Assembly: GCA_029855925.1 (NCBI GenBank)
Contig: JAGSHP010000071.1
Span: forward strand, 1-5,374
Source of the DNA: Candidatus Thorarchaeota archaeon
GTDB taxonomy: Archaea; Asgardarchaeota; Thorarchaeia; Thorarchaeales; Thorarchaeaceae
Length of the DNA: 5,374 bases
Direction: 5' to 3'
Numbering within the stretch: the stretch's first letter is position 1; the number at the start of each line of letters is the position of its first letter. Below the pieces are notes generated by a model. The model was not told the origin of the DNA, ran no database searches, and saw only the letters and a list, made by a program, of their open reading frames with translations. The position numbers and the translations under genes were made by a program. Shown one piece after another: positions 1 through 5,374 of this stretch.

Positions 1-850
1 CTACGATTACTCCTATGACTTCTGCGAATCCTATGATGATGCCAACGACCAGATTCGGAGAATAACCCATCTGCGGAAAGTCTGCATGTATGATGATTCC
101 CGGCTCTTCCCAGGGATATCTAACCGAAGGTAACAGTTGTAATTCTAGTTCGTGTGTCTGATTGAACGAGTCCCACATTCTAAGTTCAATGTTAGTGAAG
201 TTGATATTGTCCTCGTCATAGCTTGGCGCCCATGACCAGTTCGCTTTGAAGAGGAGATTAGAAGGCTCGCAGGTGTACACCTGTGTGTCATTCACAACGG
301 AGATGCTCTCGAAGAAGAGATACATTCCTATGCTCGTGTAGTGTGTGAGATTACTCTTCTCGACAGTCAACTGACTTGGAATCGAAGTCATAGCGTTCTC
401 AAACCAGCTACCATTTGTCACATCAAGATCGCTCGCCGATATGCCGTCCAAATAGCGGTCATAGACCATTTGCCCATCCGTGTACAAGAACGAATAGCTG
501 CGCACTCTATTGATCAACACACGGGAATCTCGTAGTCCTAGAGCAGAGGAGGTATTGAGAGGATAATGACTAAACCAAGTTGTAATGTAATTCGTATTCG
601 GGTTGTCCATAGACGGAACCATGAGCCTAAAGCTTATCGCGGCCACCAAGTCGAAGGAGCCCCCAACAAAATGAATCTCAAGAGGATTTTGATACACAGT
701 ATCTGAGATGACATGACTATCAATGGCAGTTGGTGAATCATCCGGCTTCAAAGGGGGATGACTTGTCGTGGTAATGCCACAAAAGGCCCCCACCAATATT
801 GCAGTTCCCAGCAAGGCCCATAACTTCAACGTAATCTTACGACGGATCAT
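1..850 (-). CDS. Secreted or membrane-anchored glycoprotein, 3' end beyond the window
   Basis: The frame runs without a stop from an ATG at 850 to the left edge, giving 283 residues of an incomplete protein. Residues 1-25 are a basic start (MIRRK) and a hydrophobic stretch, so a signal peptide or N-terminal anchor. Residues about 30-262 are polar and rich in aromatic residues, likely extracellular and beta-rich. A second hydrophobic segment starts near residue 266 (LVVGIIIGF) and continues out of view, so the protein is probably anchored at its C-terminal side with the large domain outside. That domain holds seven N-X-S/T sequons (N99, N146, N167, N187, N204, N217, N230), fitting an archaeal surface glycoprotein. 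An in-frame TGA lies 15 codons upstream of the ATG, and GTG starts 3, 4 and 8 codons upstream are less likely. It lies 91 bp downstream of the Lrp gene on the same strand and could be co-transcribed with it. I do not recognise the family. The coding call is firm; the function is unknown. Confidence 0.8.
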   Translation of the reverse strand, partial: MIRRKITLKLWALLGTAILVGAFCGITTTSHPPLKPDDSPTAIDSHVISDTVYQNPLEIHFVGGSFDLVAAISFRLMVPSMDNPNTNYITTWFSHYPLNTSSALGLRDSRVLINRVRSYSFLYTDGQMVYDRYLDGISASDLDVTNGSWFENAMTSIPSQLTVEKSNLTHYTSIGMYLFFESISVVNDTQVYTCEPSNLLFKANWSWAPSYDEDNINFTNIELRMWDSFNQTHELELQLLPSVRYPWEEPGIIIHADFPQMGYSPNLVVGIIIGFAEVIGVIV

Positions 851-893
851 ATGCACAACCACGCTCTCCACTATAGAAGGAACTACGACTCAC

Positions 894-901
894 AAGATAA
901 A
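894..901 (-). promoter_or_regulatory. Possible TATA box for the surface protein gene
   Basis: On the minus strand this reads TTTATCTT, about 47 nt upstream of the ATG at 850. Transcription would then begin near 872, leaving a leader of about 20 nt that contains a weak purine-rich GGAGAG some 13 nt before the ATG. The site is degenerate, and the 91-bp gap after the Lrp gene would also allow read-through. It is only a candidate. Confidence 0.3.
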
Positions 902-941
902 CTCAGCTATCTCCGTTGCAGGAATTGGTCATGTTCCGGAC

Positions 942-1391
942 TCACGCCTCCATGAGAACAACGCTTGTGGTCGTCCTCTCGATTCCATCGATGTTACGCA
1001 ATTTGAAGATCACAAATTCGTTCAATGCATCAACGTCTCTCAATGCGACTCTGACAAGCAGATCGACCTCGCCCGTGAGAACAGACACCTCATCGACTTC
1101 CGGAAACGCCTTGACCGACTGTGCGACCTCATACTGGTCAATCTTCTTTCCCTTTGCAGACCTATAGGAAACTGTGCAGAAGATATAGGCGACCAGACCT
1201 CTTCCAAGTTTCTTCTTGTCAAGTTCAATGGTGAACCGCTTGATGATCCCCTTGGCTCTCAGGCGCTTGATGCGGTTGTGCACTGTCGTCTGAGGGATAC
1301 CGAGCTCTCTAGAGAGCTGCTTTGTTGTCAGGCGGGAGTTCTCCAGCAACAGTTCGATGATCTTGTAGTCCTTTTCATCCAACTCGTACAT
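942..1391 (-). CDS. Lrp/AsnC family transcriptional regulator
   Basis: This 149-residue protein is a complete feast/famine regulator that should bind DNA as a dimer or higher oligomer and respond to an amino acid or similar small ligand. Residues about 2-52 form the AsnC-type winged helix-turn-helix, beginning YELDEKDYKII, with the HTH at about 22-44 (LSRELGIPQTTVHNRIKRL). Residues about 61-146 are the RAM ligand-binding/oligomerisation domain, including the family signature TGEVDLLVRV at 106-115. The length is normal for the family. I chose the ATG at 1391 over an in-frame GTG at 1409 because a TATA-like box is centred 27 nt upstream of the ATG and a 19-bp palindrome ends directly against it; the GTG lies inside that palindrome. 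The gene is divergent from the asparagine synthetase at 1498, so that gene is its most likely target besides itself. The family is certain; ligand and targets are inferred. Confidence 0.95.
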   Translation of the reverse strand: MYELDEKDYKIIELLLENSRLTTKQLSRELGIPQTTVHNRIKRLRAKGIIKRFTIELDKKKLGRGLVAYIFCTVSYRSAKGKKIDQYEVAQSVKAFPEVDEVSVLTGEVDLLVRVALRDVDALNEFVIFKLRNIDGIERTTTSVVLMEA

Positions 1392-1410
1392 AGTGGAATA
1401 ATTTTCCACT
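1392..1410. promoter_or_regulatory. Near-perfect 19-bp palindrome, putative Lrp-family operator
   Basis: The sequence AGTGGAATAATTTTCCACT has two perfect 7-bp arms (1392-1398 and 1404-1410) around an AT-rich 5-bp centre. Extending the dyad through the centre leaves one mismatched pair. It touches the regulator's ATG and lies between that start and its TATA-like box. GC-containing arms with an A/T centre are typical of Lrp-family sites. A regulator bound here would cover the transcription start, as in archaeal Lrp autorepression. The dyad is seen directly; the binding role is inferred. Confidence 0.65.
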
Positions 1411-1414
1411 TTCG

Positions 1415-1422
1415 CTTAATAA
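1415..1422 (-). promoter_or_regulatory. TATA-like box of the Lrp-family gene
   Basis: On the minus strand this reads TTATTAAG and is centred about 27 nt upstream of the A of the ATG at 1391. That is the spacing expected when transcription starts at or next to the start codon. No ribosome binding site precedes the ATG, so a leaderless message is likely. Confidence 0.5.
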
Positions 1423-1466
1423 TCATGTTATTCTTGCTAACTTTACAACGAAACGACCACTCTGTT

Positions 1467-1474
1467 TTTGATAT
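1467..1474 (+). promoter_or_regulatory. TATA-like box of the asparagine synthetase gene
   Basis: TTTGATAT is centred about 27 nt upstream of the ATG at 1498, and no Shine-Dalgarno sequence is seen before that ATG, which suggests a leaderless transcript. The core is degenerate. A partial match to the operator arm (GACCACT, 1455-1461) lies just upstream. Confidence 0.45.
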
Positions 1475-1497
1475 GAGCGGCAAGTACGATTGATGTG

Positions 1498-2445
1498 ATG
1501 AGAATGGAACTGACAACATCATACACCACAATGACCACAAAGGAGCTGGTTGAGCCACCAGCTCAATACGAGGAGATAATCAAGATACAGACCGAAGTGA
1601 TATTCGCAATCCACGAGTTCTTGAGGGATACAGGAGTCCGACAGCTGATGCCTGTGATCCTATCCCCTGTGACCGACCCACTTAACCACTCGGTCTATGA
1701 CGCGGCAATAGACTATCTTGGTCAGAGGCTCCAGCTTACAAGGAGCATGATCCTTCACAAACAGGTTGCAGTCGCTTCGTTGGACATCAGGGGTGTCTAC
1801 GTCATATCCCCAAATGTGAGATTGGAAAAAGACTTGAGCTCAGACAAACATCTCATCGAGTTCTCACAGCTGGACATTGAGTTGAAGAATGCAACTGCTC
1901 AAGACTTCATGAGGTTCATGGAGAAGCTATTGGTTCACATCTTCAGATGCGTGAACAGGAGATGCCGCAGGGAACTGGAGAGCCTTGGGGTGAGAGTGGT
2001 GGTTTCAAAGACTCCGTTCAAGGTCTATTCTAGCGAGAGCCTTCGGGAAGAACTGGGACCAGATTTCGAAACACTGATGTCCGAGAGAAGCAGGCATCCT
2101 TTCTGGATCACAGACTTCAAGCGAGAGTTCTATGATCGTGAGGATGAGAATCACAGAGGTCACTACCTGAACTACGATCTATTCTATCCTGACGGCTATG
2201 GTGAGGCATTGTCAGGGGGAGAACGCGACTACGAGTACGAAGTCTTAGTCAGGAAGATAGTAGAGAGAGGACAGAGTCCGAAAAACTTTGGGGCCTATCT
2301 CGAGCTTGCAAAGAAGGGACTGCTCTGCCCAAGCGCAGGAGGAGGAATCGGCATTGAGAGGCTGGTACGTTTTCTTGCAAGACGTTCGCATATTAGAGAG
2401 GTGACTCTATTCCCCAGAGTGCCCGGAAGTCGCATAGAGATATAA
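1498..2445 (+). CDS. Archaeal asparagine synthetase (class II AsnRS-derived, AS-AR/AsnA type)
   Basis: The 315-residue protein is the catalytic core of an asparaginyl/aspartyl-tRNA synthetase without the N-terminal OB-fold that binds the anticodon. Class II motif 1 lies near residues 50-60 (LMPVILSPVTDP). Motif 2 is at 107-128 (VRLE, then HLIEF and LDIE: R108, E110, H118, E121, F122, E128). The AsnRS-like SGGER segment is at 239-243. Motif 3 is at 281-310 (GGGIGIERL, then LFPR). The homologue studied in Pyrococcus abyssi makes free asparagine from aspartate, ammonia and ATP through aspartyl-adenylate, and the same cytoplasmic reaction is inferred here. Family members have about 290-300 residues, so the true start could be the ATG at 1531 (304 residues); a GTG at 1495 is also in frame. 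I preferred 1498 because of the TATA spacing. The gene is divergent from the Lrp/AsnC regulator. It is sometimes annotated as asparaginyl-tRNA synthetase, which the missing anticodon domain argues against. Confidence 0.9.
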   Translation: MRMELTTSYTTMTTKELVEPPAQYEEIIKIQTEVIFAIHEFLRDTGVRQLMPVILSPVTDPLNHSVYDAAIDYLGQRLQLTRSMILHKQVAVASLDIRGVYVISPNVRLEKDLSSDKHLIEFSQLDIELKNATAQDFMRFMEKLLVHIFRCVNRRCRRELESLGVRVVVSKTPFKVYSSESLREELGPDFETLMSERSRHPFWITDFKREFYDREDENHRGHYLNYDLFYPDGYGEALSGGERDYEYEVLVRKIVERGQSPKNFGAYLELAKKGLLCPSAGGGIGIERLVRFLARRSHIREVTLFPRVPGSRIEI

Positions 2446-2455
2446 TCAGTCCAAG

Positions 2456-2498
2456 ACGACGCGCCTGCGATTCAATCTGGTTTCGCAGGTGTTGTCGT
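2456..2498 (+). terminator. Strong stem-loop after the asparagine synthetase gene
   Basis: The arms 2456-2470 (ACGACGCGCCTGCGA) and 2483-2498 can form 15 pairs, three of them G-U (G2461-U2492, G2463-U2490) or close variants, with one bulged T at 2493 and a 12-nt loop at 2471-2482. It starts 10 nt after the stop codon. No T-run follows directly; the nearest is the T8 at 2542-2549. It may therefore be a 3'-end stabilising or processing structure rather than an intrinsic terminator. The pairing is seen directly; the role is open. Confidence 0.5.
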
Positions 2499-2541
2499 AA
2501 TTGGTTGGTGAGAGAAGAGAGAACAGAGATAACACCACAGA

Positions 2542-2550
2542 TTTTTTTTA
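2542..2550 (+). promoter_or_regulatory. T8 tract: TATA-like element for the PAP2 gene or terminator
   Basis: Eight T residues followed by A (then TCGCC) lie about 40 nt upstream of the PAP2 start and about 100 nt after the asparagine synthetase stop. As a TATA element it would start transcription near 2570-2575, barely including the GAGGTG ribosome binding site at 2573. As a T-tract it fits archaeal termination of the upstream gene. Both uses are possible and the sequence does not decide. Confidence 0.4.
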
Positions 2551-2572
2551 TCGCCGAGTTTCACAGCTACAA

Positions 2573-2578
2573 GAGGTG
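2573..2578 (+). promoter_or_regulatory. Ribosome binding site of the PAP2 gene
   Basis: GAGGTG lies 9 nt before the ATG at 2588 and matches the core of the archaeal anti-Shine-Dalgarno complement (GGAGGTGAT). It fixes the start at 2588 and contrasts with the apparently leaderless genes to the left. Confidence 0.7.
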
Positions 2579-2587
2579 TGATTTCGA

Positions 2588-3463
2588 ATGTTCTTCGACC
2601 CCACCATAACAGATGCACTGAGGGACCTCATGCCATGGGCCGGACTCTTCTTTCGAGCCATTACGGAGTTGGGGTCAGAGCTGTTCTTTGTTTCACTTAT
2701 TCTCATTGGCTATTGGGCCTACAAGAAACAAGAAACATTGACACTGGCCTACATTCTGTTGGTCGCCGTTGTCTCAAACTATTTCATCAAACTGACCATT
2801 GCGAATCCTCGGCCGGACCCCACCAATTGGTATCCCGGTGTCGAGGCGACCAACTATAGCACTCCAAGTGGTCACGCCCAAAACACATCGATGCTCTTTG
2901 GCTGGATATCGCTCAAGGCAAGGAAACTATGGCTGACAATCACATCGATTATACTAATTGTGTTGATTGGTATATCAAGGGTCTACCTTGGTGTTCACTA
3001 CGTTGAGGACATTCTGATTGGTTGGGGGATAGGCCTTGTTCTGCTTGTGCTGCTGTACAGATTCGAGGGCCCCATCGCCGCCTATTTCGCCAGATTTCGC
3101 TCTGAGTACCTGTATCTGTCACTCTTCGTCTTTGGATTCCTGGCGACCGCAGTCACCACATATCTCATCCCAGTTCCGCCAGGCGACAACTTCGGTGCTC
3201 TGGGTGGACTGATCATGGGACTGGCTGTGGCACTTCCTCTGGAGAAACGATACGTTGGATTTGATACCCAAGTGGCTGATGGCCAGAAGTGGCGTCTTAT
3301 GCTAAGGGTGGCAATAGGACTCGTGCTCGTACTTGGGGTAATGATTGGTCTCGGAGGGGTACTCCCTTCCTCTGATGTCTGGCTGAGGGCCATCAGGTAC
3401 CTTACCGTAGTCGTTGTTGGCATGTTCGTGTGGCCCGCAATATTCAAGAGAATAAACCTGTAA
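2588..3463 (+). CDS. PAP2-family membrane phosphatase
   Basis: This 291-residue integral membrane protein carries all three PAP2 signature motifs intact: KLTIANPRP at 68-76 (C1, K-x6-RP), PSGH at 93-96 (C2), and SRVYLGVHYVED at 130-141 (C3, SR-x5-H-x3-D). The catalytic histidines would be H96 and H137, forming a phospho-histidine intermediate as known for the family. Hydrophobic segments lie near 31-45, 50-66, 97-109, 115-134 and 141-157 in the PAP2 part. Three or four more lie in a C-terminal extension (about 174-195, 202-218, 239-258, 265-284), an architecture also seen in other prokaryotic PAP2 proteins of this length. Likely substrates are lipid phosphates such as polyprenyl pyrophosphate (dolichyl-type carrier recycling) or phosphatidic-acid-like archaeal lipids; the sequence does not choose. 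The start is supported by GAGGTG at the right distance. It is followed after 13 nt by the decarboxylase-family gene, so an operon is likely. Confidence 0.92.
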   Translation: MFFDPTITDALRDLMPWAGLFFRAITELGSELFFVSLILIGYWAYKKQETLTLAYILLVAVVSNYFIKLTIANPRPDPTNWYPGVEATNYSTPSGHAQNTSMLFGWISLKARKLWLTITSIILIVLIGISRVYLGVHYVEDILIGWGIGLVLLVLLYRFEGPIAAYFARFRSEYLYLSLFVFGFLATAVTTYLIPVPPGDNFGALGGLIMGLAVALPLEKRYVGFDTQVADGQKWRLMLRVAIGLVLVLGVMIGLGGVLPSSDVWLRAIRYLTVVVVGMFVWPAIFKRINL

Positions 3464-3473
3464 GAGAGAGGAT
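3464..3473 (+). promoter_or_regulatory. Ribosome binding site of the decarboxylase-family gene
   Basis: The 13-nt gap between the PAP2 stop and the ATG at 3477 is mostly a purine run (GAGAGAGGAT). Its GAGG core ends 5 nt before the ATG. There is no room for a separate promoter, which supports translation from a shared transcript. Confidence 0.5.
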
Positions 3474-3476
3474 CGT

Positions 3477-4193
3477 ATGAGAGATATATTCAGTACTCCG
3501 CTAACAAGCCCAACATACCCATCGCCACCGTATCACTACGACAATGCGAGGATGTTCCTTGCACTCTTCTATGCACCAGAGGAGTCCCTCCAGAAGATTC
3601 TCCCGTCGCCGCTCAGGCCGTCTGACATGCCCTTGATGGCTCTGCTCTTCGCGGAACAACCGTGTAGAGAGACTGGACTCTTCACCGAGGGTTCGGTGTT
3701 GGCACAGTGCCTCTTTGACAATCAAGCGACTGGCGAGGAGGAAGTCGGCGTATACTTTGCACACGACTGGGTTTCCACTGATGTCGCCATGGCTGCAGGT
3801 AGAGAGATCTGGGGGTATCCACGCAAGATTGCAGAAACGTCATTGAGGATAGAGGATAATGTACTAGAGGCTAGAGTCGTGAGAGATGGGGTGACGCTCC
3901 TGAAGGCGAGTTGCAAACTTGAGGAGGAGGGTGAGTGGATCGACAGCGGCCCTAATGTCAATGCTCGGCTGATACCAAAGGTGGATGCAGATGGGCATGC
4001 GGTCGCCGAGATCACGGCAGCCTATCTTGAATACACCATCAAGAAGGGGCGCTCTGGGGAAGTGGAGATTGAGATCCATAGTGGACCACATGACGACCTC
4101 AGTCTAGTACAAGTAGAGGCGACCATGATCGGACTCTACTTCGACACCGACATCCTGTTGCCACCTGGCAAGGTGGTCTCAAAGATTGAGTGA
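3477..4193 (+). CDS. Acetoacetate decarboxylase (ADC) family protein with altered active site
   Basis: At 238 residues this is full length for the ADC family (the clostridial enzyme has about 244). The N-terminus STPLTSPTYP (6-15) matches the start of clostridial ADC. FTEGS (69-73) matches its segment with active-site Glu76, here E71. AAGREIWGYPRKIA (106-119) matches the catalytic GRE...YPKK region, and the C-terminal DILLPPGKV also aligns. In the clostridial enzyme Lys115 forms the Schiff base and Lys116 lowers its pKa. Here those positions are R116 and K117, so the canonical lysine is missing and only its neighbour remains. The position of clostridial Arg29 aligns without a gap to A24, with R25 next to it. 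The fold assignment is secure (alignment from memory of the clostridial sequence). Acetoacetate decarboxylation is doubtful; other members of the superfamily act as aldolase/dehydratase-type enzymes. The protein has no signal peptide and is presumably cytoplasmic. It is probably co-transcribed with the PAP2 gene and convergent with the next gene. Confidence 0.88.
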   Translation: MRDIFSTPLTSPTYPSPPYHYDNARMFLALFYAPEESLQKILPSPLRPSDMPLMALLFAEQPCRETGLFTEGSVLAQCLFDNQATGEEEVGVYFAHDWVSTDVAMAAGREIWGYPRKIAETSLRIEDNVLEARVVRDGVTLLKASCKLEEEGEWIDSGPNVNARLIPKVDADGHAVAEITAAYLEYTIKKGRSGEVEIEIHSGPHDDLSLVQVEATMIGLYFDTDILLPPGKVVSKIE

Positions 4194-4203
4194 TGATGCA
4201 GGT

Positions 4204-5374
4204 TCAGAGGTATTCCTCGGCGTCAATCGTTGCAAGTGTGACTCCAGCACTGTGAGAATAGGCACGCTCAATCTGCCAGCAGAGAAACGCATAACCTCCC
4301 AGGCCAAGATAGGCAGCCAATGGTCCGAGGAATATGCCAAGAGCAAGTAGGAGTATTAGTCCGCCAAACCCAAGTAGAGTGGGCACAAGCTGTGCCTTTA
4401 TCGCGGACAGACCCTTGAGGGGGAGGCGGACTGCAGCGCCCCGTTGTCGGAGAATCATGCGTTGTGCCTTGAAGTCACCTCCAGCTGCAGCTTGCTTGGC
4501 GGCATAGGCACCGGAGGCAAGTGTTGTAAAGACTGCGGCGATGACGAGTAGTGGTGTGTAGATCAAATACATTGGAGCCAAGACAATGACAAAGACTGAC
4601 ACAATGACTGCAACTGCAAGCGTGAAGGGCAGCGCACTATACACCTTTCCGCGGACATACTCCTCAAAATTGGCGGCGGCCATCTGCAAGTTCATCAGGT
4701 TGCTTCCCTCGTACACTGTCTCATAGCCTGCAAATGCGATTCCGTATGAAGTGGCAAAAGGAATGACGACCAGCAACAGCCCCAGATATGAGAGAGGACC
4801 GATGTCTTGAGATAAGGTTAGGGCGGGGATGATGATGAATATTGCAAAGCGAAGGGGGTTTAGGAGATATTGAGCAAGAACTCGCCCCTCTCTACGAATA
4901 GAGGTTATGTTATACCAGATTGAAACGCTGATGGTCTGAGAGAAGCGGATGAATCTGAATGGCTGAGGGTCCCAGCCATCATGTCGAATAGTAATCTTGC
5001 GTGCTGAGCTTCGCTGGGTATGCACATTGAGCCAGCCGTCATAGTGTGCCTTCTCGGAAACAAGTGCATTAAGATATAACATGAGAACGGACCCAACCAG
5101 AAGGAGGCCACCCATCACACCATGTGGGATTGAAACGACCTGCCCGACTATCATGTCGATGATGATTTTGCTCTGTATGTAGCCCGGCGTGAGACTGGAA
5201 GAGAGACCGAACGAAGAGAGCACCTGAAGGAGCTGGTCAAAGACAAACGTTTCATCACTACCAAAGTAGATTAAATAGTAATATAATGCGCTGAATACTA
5301 TCGCCAAGGATGTGAGAATGAAGTACCCTATCTCTCTAAGCATACGGCGCCCTGCAACGAGACGTGAGACACCC
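4204..5374 (-). CDS. ABC-2-like exporter permease, 5' end probably beyond the window
   Basis: An ATG at 5343 would give 379 residues, but the frame stays open to the right edge (VSRLVAGRR just before the M) and no ribosome binding site precedes that ATG. The gene therefore probably starts outside. Using 5343 as residue 1, hydrophobic segments lie near 5-27, 60-95 (probably two), 163-178, 184-206, 237-258, 260-282, 317-339 and 341-356, with a soluble loop at about 96-160. The stretch SIRREGRVLAQYLLNPLR at 148-165 before a membrane segment, and YEGSNL...VRGKVYSALPF at 211-240, resemble the repeated cytoplasmic elements of large ABC-2-type exporter permeases (a charged loop with an R-x-P-like turn; E-G-x-x-L followed by G-K). 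The visible part would be the C-terminal lobe. Substrate and ATPase partner are not visible. It ends 10 bp from the decarboxylase-family gene, tail to tail. The membrane-protein call is firm; the ABC-2 assignment is a pattern-based inference. Confidence 0.8.
   Translation of the reverse strand, partial: GVSRLVAGRRMLREIGYFILTSLAIVFSALYYYLIYFGSDETFVFDQLLQVLSSFGLSSSLTPGYIQSKIIIDMIVGQVVSIPHGVMGGLLLVGSVLMLYLNALVSEKAHYDGWLNVHTQRSSARKITIRHDGWDPQPFRFIRFSQTISVSIWYNITSIRREGRVLAQYLLNPLRFAIFIIIPALTLSQDIGPLSYLGLLLVVIPFATSYGIAFAGYETVYEGSNLMNLQMAAANFEEYVRGKVYSALPFTLAVAVIVSVFVIVLAPMYLIYTPLLVIAAVFTTLASGAYAAKQAAAGGDFKAQRMILRQRGAAVRLPLKGLSAIKAQLVPTLLGFGGLILLLALGIFLGPLAAYLGLGGYAFLCWQIERAYSHSAGVTLATIDAEEYL

Noticed and set aside
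341..535. Short plus-strand open frame
   Set aside because: It lies antisense inside the surface-protein gene, which has a coherent signal segment, sequons and membrane segment.
776..784. Possible lipobox cysteine at residue 24 of the surface protein
   Set aside because: The context GAFC has Phe at -1 where lipoboxes require a small residue, so lipoprotein processing is not supported.
768..1493. Long open frame on the plus strand opposite the Lrp-family gene
   Set aside because: It is antisense to a gene with clear family motifs, its translation has no recognisable domain and odd composition (rich in N, H, C), and it overlaps both promoters of the divergent region.
2578..2859. Plus-strand open frame overlapping the PAP2 start
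   Set aside because: It is out of frame with the PAP2 gene, whose catalytic motifs and ribosome binding site are unmistakable.
3082..3447. Minus-strand open frame opposite the PAP2 C-terminal region
   Set aside because: Its translation is rich in S, T, P and R, typical of the antisense of hydrophobic coding sequence, and it has no promoter or ribosome binding site.
3501..4091. Several minus-strand open frames opposite the decarboxylase-family gene
   Set aside because: They overlap each other in different frames, show no domain features and are antisense to a full-length conserved family member.
1..5374. CRISPR arrays, tRNA/rRNA genes, insertion sequences, defence or toxin-antitoxin genes
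   Set aside because: No regularly spaced repeats, tRNA-like cloverleaf, transposase, nuclease or toxin-like small gene pair was recognised on reading either strand.

Overview
This window looks like a chromosomal segment of an archaeon with moderate GC content. Three things point that way. The asparagine synthetase is of the archaeal type, derived from class II asparaginyl-tRNA synthetase. Several genes have TATA-like boxes about 27 nt upstream of the start codon with no ribosome binding site, as expected of leaderless archaeal messages, while another has a GAGGTG site. A presumed surface protein is dense in N-glycosylation sequons. The gene style would suit an Asgard (Thorarchaeota-like) or a euryarchaeal genome, but the lineage is only a guess. 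No mobile element, tRNA, rRNA or CRISPR array is visible.

Layout from left to right. (1) Positions 1-850, minus strand: the 5' part of a secreted or membrane-anchored glycoprotein that leaves the window on the left. (2) 942-1391, minus: a complete Lrp/AsnC-family regulator. (3) 1392-1497: a divergent promoter region with a 19-bp near-palindrome directly against the regulator's ATG, plus a TATA-like box for each gene. (4) 1498-2445, plus: the asparagine synthetase, followed by a strong 3' hairpin and a T8 tract. (5) 2588-3463, plus: a PAP2-family membrane phosphatase with all three catalytic motifs. (6) 3477-4193, plus, 13 nt later: a full-length acetoacetate decarboxylase family protein in which the Schiff-base lysine is arginine. 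(7) 4204-5374, minus, convergent with the previous gene: a multi-spanning ABC-2-like permease whose frame stays open to the right edge.

The clearest functional story is the regulator/asparagine synthetase pair. A Lrp/AsnC-type regulator transcribed away from an ammonia-type asparagine synthetase recalls the asnC-asnA arrangement of enteric bacteria, here built with the archaeal enzyme. The palindrome between the regulator's TATA box and its start suggests autoregulation. The PAP2 and decarboxylase-family genes probably form a two-gene operon, but their joint role is not evident. Nothing here amounts to a clearly new system. The points most worth following are the asnC/asnA-like pair with its operator and the altered active site of the decarboxylase homologue.
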